From the NCBI GenBank assembly GCA_965248605.1, contig CBDFJV010000007.1, positions 1,922,001 to 1,986,000 of the forward strand: a stretch of 64,000 bases of DNA. The letters run 5' to 3'. Position numbers and translations under genes: made by a program. This DNA comes from CAUZJF01 sp965248605 (GTDB lineage: Bacteria; Chloroflexota; Dehalococcoidia; Lucifugimonadales; CAUZJF01). How positions within the stretch are numbered: the stretch's first letter is position 1; the number at the start of each line of letters is the position of its first letter. Below, piece after piece: positions 16,514-25,887 of the stretch. Below the pieces are notes generated by a model. That model saw nothing but the letters and a program-made list of their open reading frames with translations, did no database searches and was not told the origin of the DNA.

Positions 16514-17388
16514 TCATGCTCCATGATGAATTCGTCGAACCACGAGTCGAAGTCGAAAGACTTCGTATCGAAGTGGGCCATCCATTCGTCTGCTATCGGG
16601 CGCAGAGATTTTGTATCGGTATCAAGCACTGCAAGACAACCCGGCTCGAACCCATTCAGGTCCGGGTACCACCTGGACGACGCCACCAGGCCGGATAGAG
16701 TCCATGATGTTGTCTGGCCGTACCTCCTCGGACCGCTCAAGTGGTGCACGTGGCCGGCGACGTGGAAAGCCGGCTGGACCGTTTCGACGAGCTTCGTGAC
16801 CAGTCCGGATCCCTGGGTCTGGCCTCGATATCCGACGCCTATGCCGTAAGGCGGGTCGTGAGTCACGAGCAGGTCGAACGCTCCGTGTCCCAAGTCCAAC
16901 AAAGTCCGGTATGCCCCGTCATCGATCGCCCTGGCATCGGAATGTCCTTCGACACCGCCGAGGAACGCCAGCTTCGTGTCACTGAACTGGAGCACGGTGC
17001 CGTCCGGTACGAACCTAAAGAGATCGAACGGGTCTGTCGCGGCGGTTTGCGTGGTGCGGTCGATGGACAGCCCGTCTAGCCAGTCGAAGGCCTCATGGTT
17101 GCCCCTCACGAAGTGGATAGGTGGAAGAAGCTCGCTGCGCACCCTGGCGAGTCTCTGTGCGCGCTTGCCCTTTGCCTTGAGCAGGCGGCTGAAATCTGCG
17201 TCCGCCGGATCGAGTGCGACGTGTCTCTTGGTGGCGGCGTCCGCTTTCTCAAGATCAGGAAAGGCGGCCATGTCTCCGAGTTGGACGAGATGGTCGAACC
17301 GCCTGCCTGTCTCGGCCTGCCAGGTGGCCGCCAACGCCAAAGCGTGGAAGACACGGCCGTGAACGTCTCCGATGAACCCGATTAGCAT
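16510..17388 (-). CDS. Calcineurin-like metallophosphoesterase
   Basis: 292 residues with all five metal-binding blocks: GDVHG (7-11), QLGDM (37-40), GNHE (96-99), THDPP (His 177) and GHVHH (212-216). It hydrolyses phosphomono- or diesters with two metal ions in the cytoplasm. Being coupled to a kinase-type and a nucleotidyltransferase-type gene suggests that it removes or edits the same kind of modification, but the substrate is unknown. Confidence 0.88.
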   Translation of the reverse strand: MLIGFIGDVHGRVFHALALAATWQAETGRRFDHLVQLGDMAAFPDLEKADAATKRHVALDPADADFSRLLKAKGKRAQRLARVRSELLPPIHFVRGNHEAFDWLDGLSIDRTTQTAATDPFDLFRFVPDGTVLQFSDTKLAFLGGVEGHSDARAIDDGAYRTLLDLGHGAFDLLVTHDPPYGIGVGYRGQTQGSGLVTKLVETVQPAFHVAGHVHHLSGPRRYGQTTSWTLSGLVASSRWYPDLNGFEPGCLAVLDTDTKSLRPIADEWMAHFDTKSFDFDSWFDEFIMEHE

Positions 17389-17413
17389 TGATATCCTGCT
17401 ACCTATTCGCTTG

Positions 17414-18145
17414 TCATTTCCGCGCGATTATGAAGTGCTCCATCCAGAAGTGCCAGACGTGGTCGACCGACCGGAAGCCCGCCTGACTGAGCCAGTCGAG
17501 GTGAGCTGACAGCGGCGCGATGCGGTCCCTGTCGGGTGCATCGTCGCCCAGCATACGCTTTTCCTCCTCAAGGGTGTCGAGTTCGTGGATGTCGATGCCG
17601 GCCTGGGCGAATCGCTCTTCGAGCCGCCGTCGAGATCTAGCTCTGCCCAGACTGAAGACATCATCGTTGAAGTGGACCGACATCGCGTCGATGAGGAAGA
17701 GCCATCCGCCGGGAACAAGAACGTCGCAGATCTGCCCGAGCAGTCTCAGCTTGTTCTCGTCAGTGAGGTGGTGCAACGCCGAGAACGCGGAGACCAGCTC
17801 GAACGAGCCCAGTCCCTCGGGCAGGCCACGGTTCAGGTCTCTTTGGTGCAGCGCCACGCGCTCGGCGTGAGCGGCGGTCTTCTGTCGCGCAACATCTAGC
17901 ATTTCCGGCGAGTAGTCGAGCGCGACGCACTGCGCCTTCGGGTACCGTTCGAGAATGGCGTTGAGGAACGTTCCGGTACCGCACCCCAGATCGAGCATTC
18001 GGAATTCCGCGTTGTTATCGAACGGCACGAAGTCGAGGGCCAGATCGTGGTAGAGCTCGTACATCTCGATCCTAAGGGGCTGCAGCCGGTCGTAGTCCCT
18101 CGCGTGCTGGCCAAAGTAGCTCCCAGGTGCCGTTTCTCGCTTCAT
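17414..18145 (-). CDS. SAM-dependent methyltransferase (class I)
   Basis: From ATG 18145 the product has 243 residues. Motif I is LDLGCGTGTF (51-60), followed by ALDYSPEML (motif II), and VSAFSALHHLTDE plus LVPGGWLFLID (motifs post-I and III). This is the Methyltransf_25 type acting on small molecules. A longer start at 18211 exists, but GGAGG lies 11 nt before 18145. It is 25 bp upstream of the metallophosphoesterase gene on the same strand. Confidence 0.85.
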   Translation of the reverse strand: MKRETAPGSYFGQHARDYDRLQPLRIEMYELYHDLALDFVPFDNNAEFRMLDLGCGTGTFLNAILERYPKAQCVALDYSPEMLDVARQKTAAHAERVALHQRDLNRGLPEGLGSFELVSAFSALHHLTDENKLRLLGQICDVLVPGGWLFLIDAMSVHFNDDVFSLGRARSRRRLEERFAQAGIDIHELDTLEEEKRMLGDDAPDRDRIAPLSAHLDWLSQAGFRSVDHVWHFWMEHFIIARK

Positions 18146-18200
18146 GACGTACACGTCCTCCACTCCAGACCCTCGACTCCCAACGCCGTCAACTACTCGA

Positions 18201-18516
18201 TCACGTTCCATGCAGTCTCAGCAGCTGCTCGATATCGTCAGGTTGCACGGTGCCTACGGCGACTTTGTTCAGCCGCTCGGTTCTACAGCTACGGCATTTA
18301 TGAAGTATCTGGAGCCCCTTCCCGCTCCTGTTCCGCAGCCCAATCGGCGCCATGAGCCCTCCGCAACTGCTAACTCTGTCCCCGGGTACCTCGTCCACGT
18401 GCTTGTGAGAACAGGCAGTAAGGGCAATGGTTTCGATAGCTGCCGTTGGTCAGCCGCAACACGTCCGCATTACAGTTCTCGCATCTGAATCCGGTGTTCT
18501 CCCTTCTTCTGCTCAC
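18201..18516 (-). pseudogene. RNHCP-domain zinc-ribbon protein, frameshifted
   Basis: From GTG 18516 the protein reads MSRRRENTGFRCENC...SYRNHCPYCLFS, then the frame is lost; dropping one base near 18404 continues as KHVDEVPGDRVSSCGGLM and ends at 18201. This is the RNHCP domain with its Cys pairs and the RNHCP motif itself. The interval is 316 nt, one over a multiple of three. Function of this small zinc-binding family is unknown. It may be a real pseudogene or an assembly error. Confidence 0.75.
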
Positions 18517-18901
18517 GCCCTGAACTCCTGATCTGGATTTCAGATCGAGGAGTCAGGGTTCCGTTTCCTCTTCCTATGTTCCCAGGCTTGGCTCAGGTAG
18601 TGACAGATTCGCCACCGTTCCTTTTGGGTCGGCGACTACTTCCAGTTCCTGCTTCATCAGGGCATATTCCATCCCTGAATCCGAACCTCGGCCGCTTTTG
18701 TGGATTTGTGACGGCCACTGTAAGGCACTAAAACGCACCTTCCACCGGTATGTGTACACTCAGCCTCACTGGCGTCGGCGTCGCCCCCTGTCAGGCGAGA
18801 GCAGAATGTCTAGGGCCTTGTTGCTTCAAAGACCGCCTCCTTTCCAAAGAAATCCGTACGCCGACATACCGTCTGCATCATGCGGCACGTGGCGTCCTCT
18901 G
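18517..18901. other. Intergenic stretch without a convincing gene
   Basis: It contains a hairpin GATCTG-GATTT-CAGATC (18530-18546) with partly pairing flanks, which may terminate or regulate transcription near the RNHCP gene. The short frames present show no family features. Confidence 0.4.
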
Positions 18902-19252
18902 CTATCTAGACTCGATGGCTCGTTCGAATACTCCGGCGAAGGACCCGTCGTCGTTGCACTGGACCGGGACTGAGTGCAGGACCGCGACCTTGTCGATGTT
19001 GCCATAGATGTGGGGGAACTTGTCGCCCTTGCCGTCGAGGTTCTCGTAGACCGTTTTCGCTTCGAGCACGGTAGGGTCGATCTCGAGCAGCAGCAGGTCT
19101 CGCCGGTTCCGGAAGTGGCGGTTGGCGACACCTTCGAGCTGCCGGACCTCTGAGCAGTGCACGAAGCCTTCCCCGGCGTATCGCTCCGGGACGTAGTAGT
19201 CATGCTGCCCGGGTGCGTCCCAGTCCTTAGCCTCAGCGATGTGGTAGATCAT
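18902..19252 (-). CDS. DUF952 family protein
   Basis: 116 residues beginning MIYHIAEAKDWDAPGQHDYY, with EGFVHCSEVRQLEGVANRHF and FPHIYGNID, the conserved blocks of DUF952. The fold is thought to resemble ADP-ribosyltransferases by others, but the activity is not established. Normal family length, single domain, no signal peptide. Confidence 0.85.
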   Translation of the reverse strand: MIYHIAEAKDWDAPGQHDYYVPERYAGEGFVHCSEVRQLEGVANRHFRNRRDLLLLEIDPTVLEAKTVYENLDGKGDKFPHIYGNIDKVAVLHSVPVQCNDDGSFAGVFERAIESR

Positions 19253-19297
19253 TCGGGGTTAGCTCCTTCTTGATAGACGCTATCGGAATCCTTCGTT

Positions 19298-19840
19298 TTA
19301 CGTCGTCTTGGCCAGCTCGCGGATGTCCTTCCAGCCGTACGCCACCTCGATCAGGTTGGCTCCGCCTATCGTGATCTCTTGCTCGCGGACGTTTTCTCCG
19401 TCAAGCGCCTCGTAGAATCGGCGGGCAGGGGCGTTGTCGGCCAGCACCCATATGAGCATCGACTGCATTCCGGCCTCCAGCAGCCGCTGAGCTATGGCCG
19501 CCGTTAGGCGGCGACCGATTCCCTTGCGCTGATGGTTCTCCAACAAGTAGATGGCGTACAGCTCTCCATCATGAGCGGAGTCGCCGATGCGCTCAGGCCC
19601 GCCGGCCGCAAAGCCTACAATCTGACCACGCTCTTCGCAGACATATGTGAACCTAGCGTCATCGGAGTCGGCTAGTATGTCGCGCCAGCGGTTCTCTCGT
19701 TCTTTAACGTCGATGCTATCCAGGTAGTCGTCCGGCATGATGCCGCGATAAGTGCTGAGCGTGCTTTCCACGTGGACTCTCGCAATGGCTCTACCATCCG
19801 CTGCGACGGCCTTACGTATTGTCACCTTTTCACCGACCAT
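19298..19840 (-). CDS. GNAT family N-acetyltransferase
   Basis: 180 residues from ATG 19840 (GTG 19864 also possible). The acetyl-CoA site is AIYLLENHQRKGIGRRL (V/Q-x-x-G-x-G type loop), followed by MLIWVLADNAPARRFYEALD, the usual GNAT motif B. It transfers acetyl from acetyl-CoA to an amine of unknown identity. The start overlaps the upstream acetyltransferase gene by 11 bp, so the four genes 20839-19298 form a tight operon. Confidence 0.85.
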   Translation of the reverse strand: MVGEKVTIRKAVAADGRAIARVHVESTLSTYRGIMPDDYLDSIDVKERENRWRDILADSDDARFTYVCEERGQIVGFAAGGPERIGDSAHDGELYAIYLLENHQRKGIGRRLTAAIAQRLLEAGMQSMLIWVLADNAPARRFYEALDGENVREQEITIGGANLIEVAYGWKDIRELAKTT

Positions 19841-20399
19841 GCTGTGTTTCGCTCCAACCCTCACGGGTGATGAAAAAGTCGTGCCCGTGGCCGCCCGACT
19901 TCTGGGGGACTGTCCCGTGGGGTACGAAGCCCGCCTTCCGGAACGCCGCGAGGCTGCGCGGGTTGTAGTCGGCTATTTCACAGCCGAAGATGGCGTCGGC
20001 GCCGTCGCGGCTAAATCCTAAGTCCACCAACAGTTTGATGGCCTCGCTCCCCAAGCCCTTACCCCAGAGCTCCTTGACGATCTCGATGTCGATGCGTCGG
20101 ACATCCTGGTCTGGATACCGCTCCAGGAGCCTTGGGAGGTTCAGCTCCTGGAGCCAGCATTCGCCGACGGGCTTGCCGCGGTGCTCGATGACGAAGCAGT
20201 GGGCCTTCTGCGAGATCGTCCGCATGATGCGCTGTAGCCTCTCTAGGCTGTAGTCGCCCTCGTTGTCGTCGGCGTAGTAGGCGATGTCAGGGTCGTTCCA
20301 CCATCGGTCGATCAGTGACCAATCGTCTTCGGTCGTCGGGCGCAAAACGACATGGTCGCCTCTCAGGGTCACGTCGTGGATTCGCAGCGTGTCTGTCAT
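19830..20399 (-). CDS. GNAT acetyltransferase of the AAC(6')-like group
   Basis: 189 residues. LRGDHVVLRPTTEDDW and DRWWNDPDIAYYADD resemble the start of AAC(6')-type and RimJ-type enzymes; the acetyl-CoA loop is ELWGKGLGSEAIKLLVD and the C-terminus has YNPRSLAAFRKAGFVPHG. It acetylates an amino group; resistance cannot be inferred. It overlaps the Nudix gene before it by 4 bp (ATGA). Confidence 0.85.
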   Translation of the reverse strand: MTDTLRIHDVTLRGDHVVLRPTTEDDWSLIDRWWNDPDIAYYADDNEGDYSLERLQRIMRTISQKAHCFVIEHRGKPVGECWLQELNLPRLLERYPDQDVRRIDIEIVKELWGKGLGSEAIKLLVDLGFSRDGADAIFGCEIADYNPRSLAAFRKAGFVPHGTVPQKSGGHGHDFFITREGWSETQHGR

Positions 20400-20839
20400 C
20401 GTCGCCTCGCTTCGTCCCGAGATCGCCGGGCCGCTTCGACGACCTGAGTGAAGTCCTTCAGCCAGGGGCGGCTGCGGTCGTCCCGGCGGACCTTGTCAGG
20501 AGTCATCCAGCGCACCGACTCGACCTCGTTGCTATCGGCGCGCGGGTCGCCAGATTTGTAGCGACATAGAAAGAAGACGGCGAGGGCCTTTCGGCCATCG
20601 TCCATGTCGAACATACCGCTGTGGATATAGAGCATCTCATCGTCGACCTCCACGCCGGTCTCCTCACGGATCTCGCGGTGCAGCGCCGATTCCAAGACGT
20701 TCTCGGGCTCGTCTGTTAGCTCGACCTTGCCGCCTGGGAAGCTCAGTGCTCCTGGAGCGTGACTTTCGTCTGGGCCGCGCACAATCATCAAGTAGCGCCC
20801 ATTCCGCTGGACCACGCCTTCGACGTCAACTACGATCAT
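20396..20839 (-). CDS. Nudix hydrolase (MutT-like)
   Basis: 147 residues. The Nudix box starts at GGKVELTDEPENVLESALHR and continues EIREETGVEV; it has two extra residues between the first Gly and Glu compared with the consensus, a common variant. The product hydrolyses a nucleotide-like pyrophosphate. Its start overlaps the ABC transporter stop by 14 bp. Confidence 0.88.
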   Translation of the reverse strand: MIVVDVEGVVQRNGRYLMIVRGPDESHAPGALSFPGGKVELTDEPENVLESALHREIREETGVEVDDEMLYIHSGMFDMDDGRKALAVFFLCRYKSGDPRADSNEVESVRWMTPDKVRRDDRSRPWLKDFTQVVEAARRSRDEARRR

Positions 20840-22845
20840 GTTCGATTTGTCCTTGCGAGTACCATCCCGCCTGGACGGTATACATTCGAGCGTAATGACC
20901 GTCCAGCGCGATAAGCTCGGCGTGTGTGCCTTCCTCGACTACCCGGCCTTTGTCGAGGAACACGATTCGGTCAGCCAGCCGCGCCGAGCCGAGTCGGTGG
21001 GAGATCAACAGCACAGACTTTCCTGTTGACATATCGCGAAACTGGCGATAGACGTCGACTTCGGCCTTGGCGTCCAGAGCGGCGGTAGGCTCGTCCAGAA
21101 CGAGCACGAGAGCGTCTCGCAAATATGCACGTGCGATGGCGAGCTTTTGCCACTGGCCCTGAGAAAGGTCCTGTCCGGCTTCGTCGAACGTTCTTCCGAG
21201 CACAGTTTCGTATTCAGCGGACAAGGCGTCTATCACTCCGTCTGCTCCACTCCTGGCCGCTGTCACCTCAATGGCACTTGTATCCTTGAGTTTCGAGAGA
21301 TCGCCAAAGGCTATGTTTTCTCTTGCAGTGACCTCGTATTTGACGTAGTCCTGGAATACCGCGGCGGCGTGCTTCCGCCACTCGGAAGGCTCAATATCGG
21401 CAAGGCTGACGCCGTTGGCCAATATCCGGCCTTCCGTCGGACGGTACAGCCCAAGAAGGAGCTTGGCTACGGTGCTCTTCCCAGCGCCGTTTTCCCCCAC
21501 GAGGGCTAGTGGTCCAACATCCTAGTATTGAAGGGTTCTGAGGTTACGGCTTGGTAGGGGCGGGTTTGAAACCCGCCCTGTCGTCGTAGCACGCCAATCT
21601 CGGCTACCCCTCATTTCAAAGATTTCGGTCTACTAGGCGTTCCCCAGGAGCGAGAGCAAAGTTGACTCCCCGCACCGCCGGCGCGGAGGCGCCGGGGTAG
21701 GTGAACGATACCTCCTCGAAACGAGTCGTTTGAGGCCCTGACAAAACGGACTGGGTCGTCTGCGGAGTCGAACCCACTGTAGGTGGGCCCCAGTCGGAAC
21801 CTTCCTCTTTCAGGTCTAGGTAATCGAGCAGGTCCCCAAGGTAACGCAGATCACCGTCTACGGCTCGCACGCCAGACAAAAGGTACATGACCCCGTCGCG
21901 GAACCGCTCAGAAGCCGCAAGCAGGGCGGCAAAATATCCCACCGATAGTTGGCCGCCCGCAATCAGCGCCACGATACCAACGATCACTATTCCGTAGCTG
22001 ATCTGGTCTCCCATCGACGAGCGGATCGCCGCCAGCGATTGCTTACGGCCCAGTTTCAGCCGTTCGTCCCGGTTGTCTCGGAACAGACGCTGCCTTTTGT
22101 TGAGCAGGTAATCTCCGAGCCCGAACAGTCTCACTTCCGCCGCTGCATCTCTTCCGCTCAGCAGCTCCCCCAGGTAATCGAGCCGCCGTTGGGAAGCAGT
22201 TTGGCGCCGGCGGAGCAGATACAACCGCTGGTTGTACCGTGACGTCACAACGTAGAATGGTATGAGTCCTACAACCAGAGGGAGAGGCAGTAGAACGTTC
22301 GCTGCGCCAAGGTATACAAGTAGTCCGACCACGGTGACTAGCTGGGACGGGAGAGAAAAGATACCTTTCATGGTGATACTGAGCCGGTTGGCGACACCGT
22401 CCTGGGCTCGGTGCAGCCTGTCGAAAAGCTGGGCTTCCTCGAAGTCCGTCAGTGAGAGGCGGCTGGACTTGGAGATCAGGGCCTCCTGAGCCCGAGCCCT
22501 GAGCCGCTCGTGACGGTACTGACCGAGGTCCAGGTTCACTAGGGACAGTACCTGGTGCACAAGGCCAACCAGCATGAGCAATACCACCCACTGCACGGCC
22601 TGAGCAGCAGGCGCCCGGCCGCCGGCGACCTCCACGGAACTGTCCACAACCAGCCGGAGCACAGCGACCGTGATGATCGGTGTTGCTCCGGAGACGATCA
22701 TAAAGAACCCGATGAAAGCTACGTCGCCAGGACCGAGCGACCACATTAGCCGGATGACCGCGGGCAATAGTCGCCATCGAGCGAGCACAGAATCGCGGCC
22801 GTCTAAGCCAGGTTCCGGACGCGAGGAATAGCTCAACGGTACCAC
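20826..22845 (-). pseudogene. ABC exporter half (TMD-NBD) split by MITE copy 2
   Basis: Removing 127 bp (MITE plus one TA) gives one frame of 631 codons from GTG 22845. The TMD (22845 to about 21800) has six predicted helices; the NBD is cut inside the strand before Walker A: ...FALAPGER on one side, LVGENGAGKST on the other. Further motifs: VFQDYVKYEVT (Q-loop), LSQGQWQKL (signature), LVLVLDEPTAALD (Walker B), ISHRLGS (switch His). It is the partner of the exporter subunit just upstream, whose stop it overlaps by 13 bp. As it stands, translation ends inside the MITE and the transporter is unlikely to work. Confidence 0.9.
21509..21633. mobile_element. MITE copy 2 (125 bp)
   Basis: Identical to 4346-4470 in sequence and orientation relative to the plus strand, with TA duplications at 21507-21508 and 21634-21635. 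It interrupts the nucleotide-binding domain of the ABC exporter. Perfect identity of the two copies implies recent movement. Confidence 0.92.
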
Positions 22846-24428
22846 TCGGCTTGCATCTCGTAGAGCTGTGCATACAGGCCTCCCGCAGCGACGAGTTCGG
22901 CATGTGTCCCATCCTCGACAATGCTACCGTTGCTCAAGAAGAGTATCCGGTCGGTAAGTCGAGCCGACCCGAGCCGATGAGAAACTAGGACGACCGTCTT
23001 TCCTTCCGACAGGGTCAGGAATTGCTTGTACACCTCTAACTCTGCGAGGGCGTCGAGCGCCGACGTCGGTTCGTCCAGAACCAAAACGTCGGCACCGCGC
23101 AGATGCAGCCTTGCGATCGCCAGCTTTTGCCACTCGCCGACGGAGAGATCATGGCCGTCCTCAAACTCCTTGCCCAAGATCGTCTGGTACTGATTGGGTA
23201 GCTCTTCGACTACGGACCTGGCGGAACTCGCCTGAGCTGCGGCTTTGACAGCGTCTAAGTCCGAAAGCTCCTCTATTCTTCCGAACCCTATGTTTTCCTG
23301 AACTGTAAGCGCATATCGCGTGGGGGCCTGAAAGACCGCCGCGACCCTTTTTCTCCACGACTCCGGGGACATGTCCAGCAGGTCGGCTCCGTCCACGGTG
23401 ATTCTGCCGTCTGTTGGCGTATACAGACCGAGCAGGAGTTTGGTTAGCGTGCTCTTGCCCGCACCGTTCTCCCCGACCAAAGCAATGCGCTCGTTCGGGC
23501 GAATGTGGGTGTCGATACTGCGGAGGGCGGGAGCGTTGCTCCCAGGATAGGTGAAGCTCACTCCCTCGAATCGGATGCCAACGCTCATTTTGGAGGGCGC
23601 TGTAGTACCTCCGATCCTCTCCTCTCCCTGCATCTCGAGGAATCGATGCAGGTATTGGAACTTGGCGAAGAACTCCTGAAGGTCTCTTAGGCGCCAGCCC
23701 ATGTTGCGCACATGGGTCAGATACTGTTCAGTGATGTATATGAGAGCCACCAAAGCGCCGACAGTGATCTCGCCCCTCGCTGCCACCAAGATGAGGATTA
23801 ACAAGGCGAACCCGCTAAGAGCGGCTACTACAAGCTCCGGCATCAACTCTAACGGGACCGCTACGCGACGGAACCCTGCTTCGATTTCCCCGAGTATCCT
23901 GTCCGTCAGCTTGCGCCACGACGATACAAAGTGCTGTCCGAGACCGAACAGCCTTACTTCTGCTGCCGGACCCCGTTCAGTCAACACATTTCGCCAGTAG
24001 TCCCGTCGCCTCCTGAGTGCCGTCTGTCTGACCACGATGTCGATGAAGGCTTGTTCTACTTGCATGCCTCGGCGAATAGCGTAGAGACTTCCTGCTAAGA
24101 GGACCAAAGGGATCGCCCAATGAGCGGTCGAGAGAGCGTATAGCATGGCTACTACGCCCAGTGTCATAGTCACCAGCCGCTGGACGTGAGGGAGGTTCTC
24201 GGCCATTGCGCCATCCGACACGGCTTCACGCGCCCGTTGCAACGTATCGTAGTACACAGGGCTTTCGAACAATTCAAGACGAAGAGACAGCGACTTCCGG
24301 AACAACAAGCTATCGAGACGCTCCTTTACACGCTCTCTGAGCTGCGCCGTCAGGTAACGCTGGTAGCTATCCATATAGATGAGCCAGTTGACTATCCTCG
24401 TCCCGATTAGCAGAACGAGCCAAGGCAC
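22833..24428 (-). CDS. ABC exporter subunit (TMD-NBD)
   Basis: 531 residues from GTG 24428. The TMD lacks the first helix of usual exporters (normal length about 590), and the frame stays open upstream without a start, so the N-terminus may be truncated. NBD: GENGAGKSTLTK (Walker A), VFQAPTRYALT (Q-loop), LSVGEWQKLAIAR (divergent signature, V for G), DVLVLDEPTSALD (Walker B), VSHRLGS. Paired with the split subunit as a heterodimer exporting an unknown substrate, perhaps a modified small molecule given the neighbouring tailoring genes. Confidence 0.85.
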   Translation of the reverse strand: MPWLVLLIGTRIVNWLIYMDSYQRYLTAQLRERVKERLDSLLFRKSLSLRLELFESPVYYDTLQRAREAVSDGAMAENLPHVQRLVTMTLGVVAMLYALSTAHWAIPLVLLAGSLYAIRRGMQVEQAFIDIVVRQTALRRRRDYWRNVLTERGPAAEVRLFGLGQHFVSSWRKLTDRILGEIEAGFRRVAVPLELMPELVVAALSGFALLILILVAARGEITVGALVALIYITEQYLTHVRNMGWRLRDLQEFFAKFQYLHRFLEMQGEERIGGTTAPSKMSVGIRFEGVSFTYPGSNAPALRSIDTHIRPNERIALVGENGAGKSTLTKLLLGLYTPTDGRITVDGADLLDMSPESWRKRVAAVFQAPTRYALTVQENIGFGRIEELSDLDAVKAAAQASSARSVVEELPNQYQTILGKEFEDGHDLSVGEWQKLAIARLHLRGADVLVLDEPTSALDALAELEVYKQFLTLSEGKTVVLVSHRLGSARLTDRILFLSNGSIVEDGTHAELVAAGGLYAQLYEMQAEWYR

Positions 24429-24506
24429 ATATCGGCCAAGCGACTCGAATAGACCTTGCTCCCCAGCCTCGCCTCCAGGTCGGTTGTCTCGAACTCTCCC
24501 ACAACG

Positions 24507-24537
24507 AAAAAGAGCCTCCCGGTCGGGGAGGCTCTTT
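24507..24537 (-). terminator. Strong rho-independent terminator
   Basis: GAGCCTCCC (24512-24520) pairs with GGGAGGCTC (24526-24534) over a 5-nt loop, with AAA/TTT extending the stem. Read on the minus strand it is followed by TTTTT, so it ends transcription of the epimerase gene; on the plus strand the tail is shorter. Confidence 0.8.
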
Positions 24538-24706
24538 AAGAAAGAACTGCGTTCGGTCCGGCGGCTAGCTTCTCCCCGACAGGATATTCCCGTGACTGGA
24601 CGCCACGGCGTAGCTAAGATTGAAGTTGGTGGGGATGCCTAGCAACATACTATTCTCTACTGTCCGGGCCGCATCATATCACACGCGGCCTTCCTCGAGC
24701 CATTTT
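24538..24706. other. Intergenic stretch
   Basis: I see no gene or RNA here beyond the terminator that ends at 24537. Confidence 0.5.
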
Positions 24707-25543
24707 TCAACCATTGGTCCAATCGTACCGGGGCTTCCAGCCGAGCATCCGCTGGGCTTTCTCCGTGCTAATCACGCTGGCGTTACCCTCTAGCAGTCCT
24801 CGAATTTCAACATGCTCCCCAAAGTTGCGGTCAATAAGGTCCATGGTCGGGTCCTGGAGACGGTTCGAGGGCTGCGCGATCAGGAACGGCTCGTGACCCT
24901 CGATGTCCGCTTCAAGGGCCAGGACATGGGCCTCCGCCACATCCCGGGGGTCGGCGTAGGCCCACATTACCAGAGTCAGGGGCTCCTCGGGCGTGGGCGC
25001 CGGCCAGGGGAAATCAGCCTGTTGCTCCGGGTACACCACGTTGGTGAAGCGAAGGCTGACGGCGGAGGTCGATGAGCTGCGCGCAATCATGCCCGCCACG
25101 TTCTCGCCCACCTGCTTGGACAGCCCGTACGGTTCGAAGGGCATCATTGGGTGGTTTTCGTCGAGAGGTAGGTACAAGGGCACGAAGGCAGCCGCATCGT
25201 CGGCCCACCCCATGCCGAAAGCGCTCGAGGAGAACACCAGCCTCCGCAGTCCTCTCTCGGCAGCGGCCATCATCACATTGAACGTACTTTCCACGTTGTT
25301 CGCGAAGATAGCCCGCGACTCCACCTTCCGTGGACCCGGAATGGTGCCCATGTGAACCACGGCCTCAGCGCCGTTCAGCAGACCGTCTACGATGTCTCTA
25401 TCGCACAGGTCTCCCAGGACAAACTTCGTCGGCAGATCCTCGGGTTCGACCTGATCGGTCCCCAGGACATCGTATCCTCGCTCGAGGAGAAGCCGCGCCA
25501 CGCGATTTCCTAGCCGTCCCGCGGCTCCGGTTACCACTATCAT
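24707..25543 (-). CDS. NAD-dependent epimerase/dehydratase (extended SDR)
   Basis: 278 residues. TGAAGRLGNR (5-14) is the dinucleotide-binding glycine motif, VVHMGTIPG follows the next strand, and FSSSAFGMG plus YGLSKQVGE carry the Ser and YxxxK of the active site. The usual substrate is a nucleotide sugar, but many environmental members act on other compounds. Monocistronic, ending before the terminator at 24507-24537. Confidence 0.88.
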   Translation of the reverse strand: MIVVTGAAGRLGNRVARLLLERGYDVLGTDQVEPEDLPTKFVLGDLCDRDIVDGLLNGAEAVVHMGTIPGPRKVESRAIFANNVESTFNVMMAAAERGLRRLVFSSSAFGMGWADDAAAFVPLYLPLDENHPMMPFEPYGLSKQVGENVAGMIARSSSTSAVSLRFTNVVYPEQQADFPWPAPTPEEPLTLVMWAYADPRDVAEAHVLALEADIEGHEPFLIAQPSNRLQDPTMDLIDRNFGEHVEIRGLLEGNASVISTEKAQRMLGWKPRYDWTNG

Positions 25544-25634
25544 GATTGGCCCTCCGCTCGACGTCCGCCGGAGTCTCGCCGGCGATGTCTAAGTATTTCT
25601 AGTGCGCCAGATTCTATGCTCCGCCGTAGCTAAG

Positions 25635-25814
25635 ATGCTGCTCTTCAGCCTCGACGTCTTATCACCAGGGATCGGCCCTTGGAAGTACGGCTGGACGAAG
25701 CAAGGAGGTTTGGCGGTTGAAAGAGTTGCGGCGCTGACAGCCATACAGGCCGCCCTCGGTTGGGTGTTGCTAGCTTTGGCGTCGGCGTCTTTTGTCGCGT
25801 GGATTATCGTGTAG
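25635..25814 (+). CDS. Small putative membrane protein
   Basis: 59 codons from ATG 25635 (MLLFSLDVLSPGIGPWKYGW). The C-terminal 25 residues are hydrophobic (ALGWVLLALASASFVAWIIV) and could span the membrane. It fills the only gap between the divergent epimerase and ATPase-STAS genes. No family recognised and no strong ribosome site, so it may be chance. Confidence 0.35.
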   Translation: MLLFSLDVLSPGIGPWKYGWTKQGGLAVERVAALTAIQAALGWVLLALASASFVAWIIV

Positions 25815-25887
25815 ATCAACGGATACTGATGGTTCACCGTTCCGCCCGAGTCAGCATCGCTCGCGCTCCTTTGAGCACCAAACGAGG

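Noticed and set aside
15620..20399. Antibiotic resistance cluster
   Set aside because: Families match APH, ANT and AAC only at fold level; nothing shows an antibiotic as substrate.
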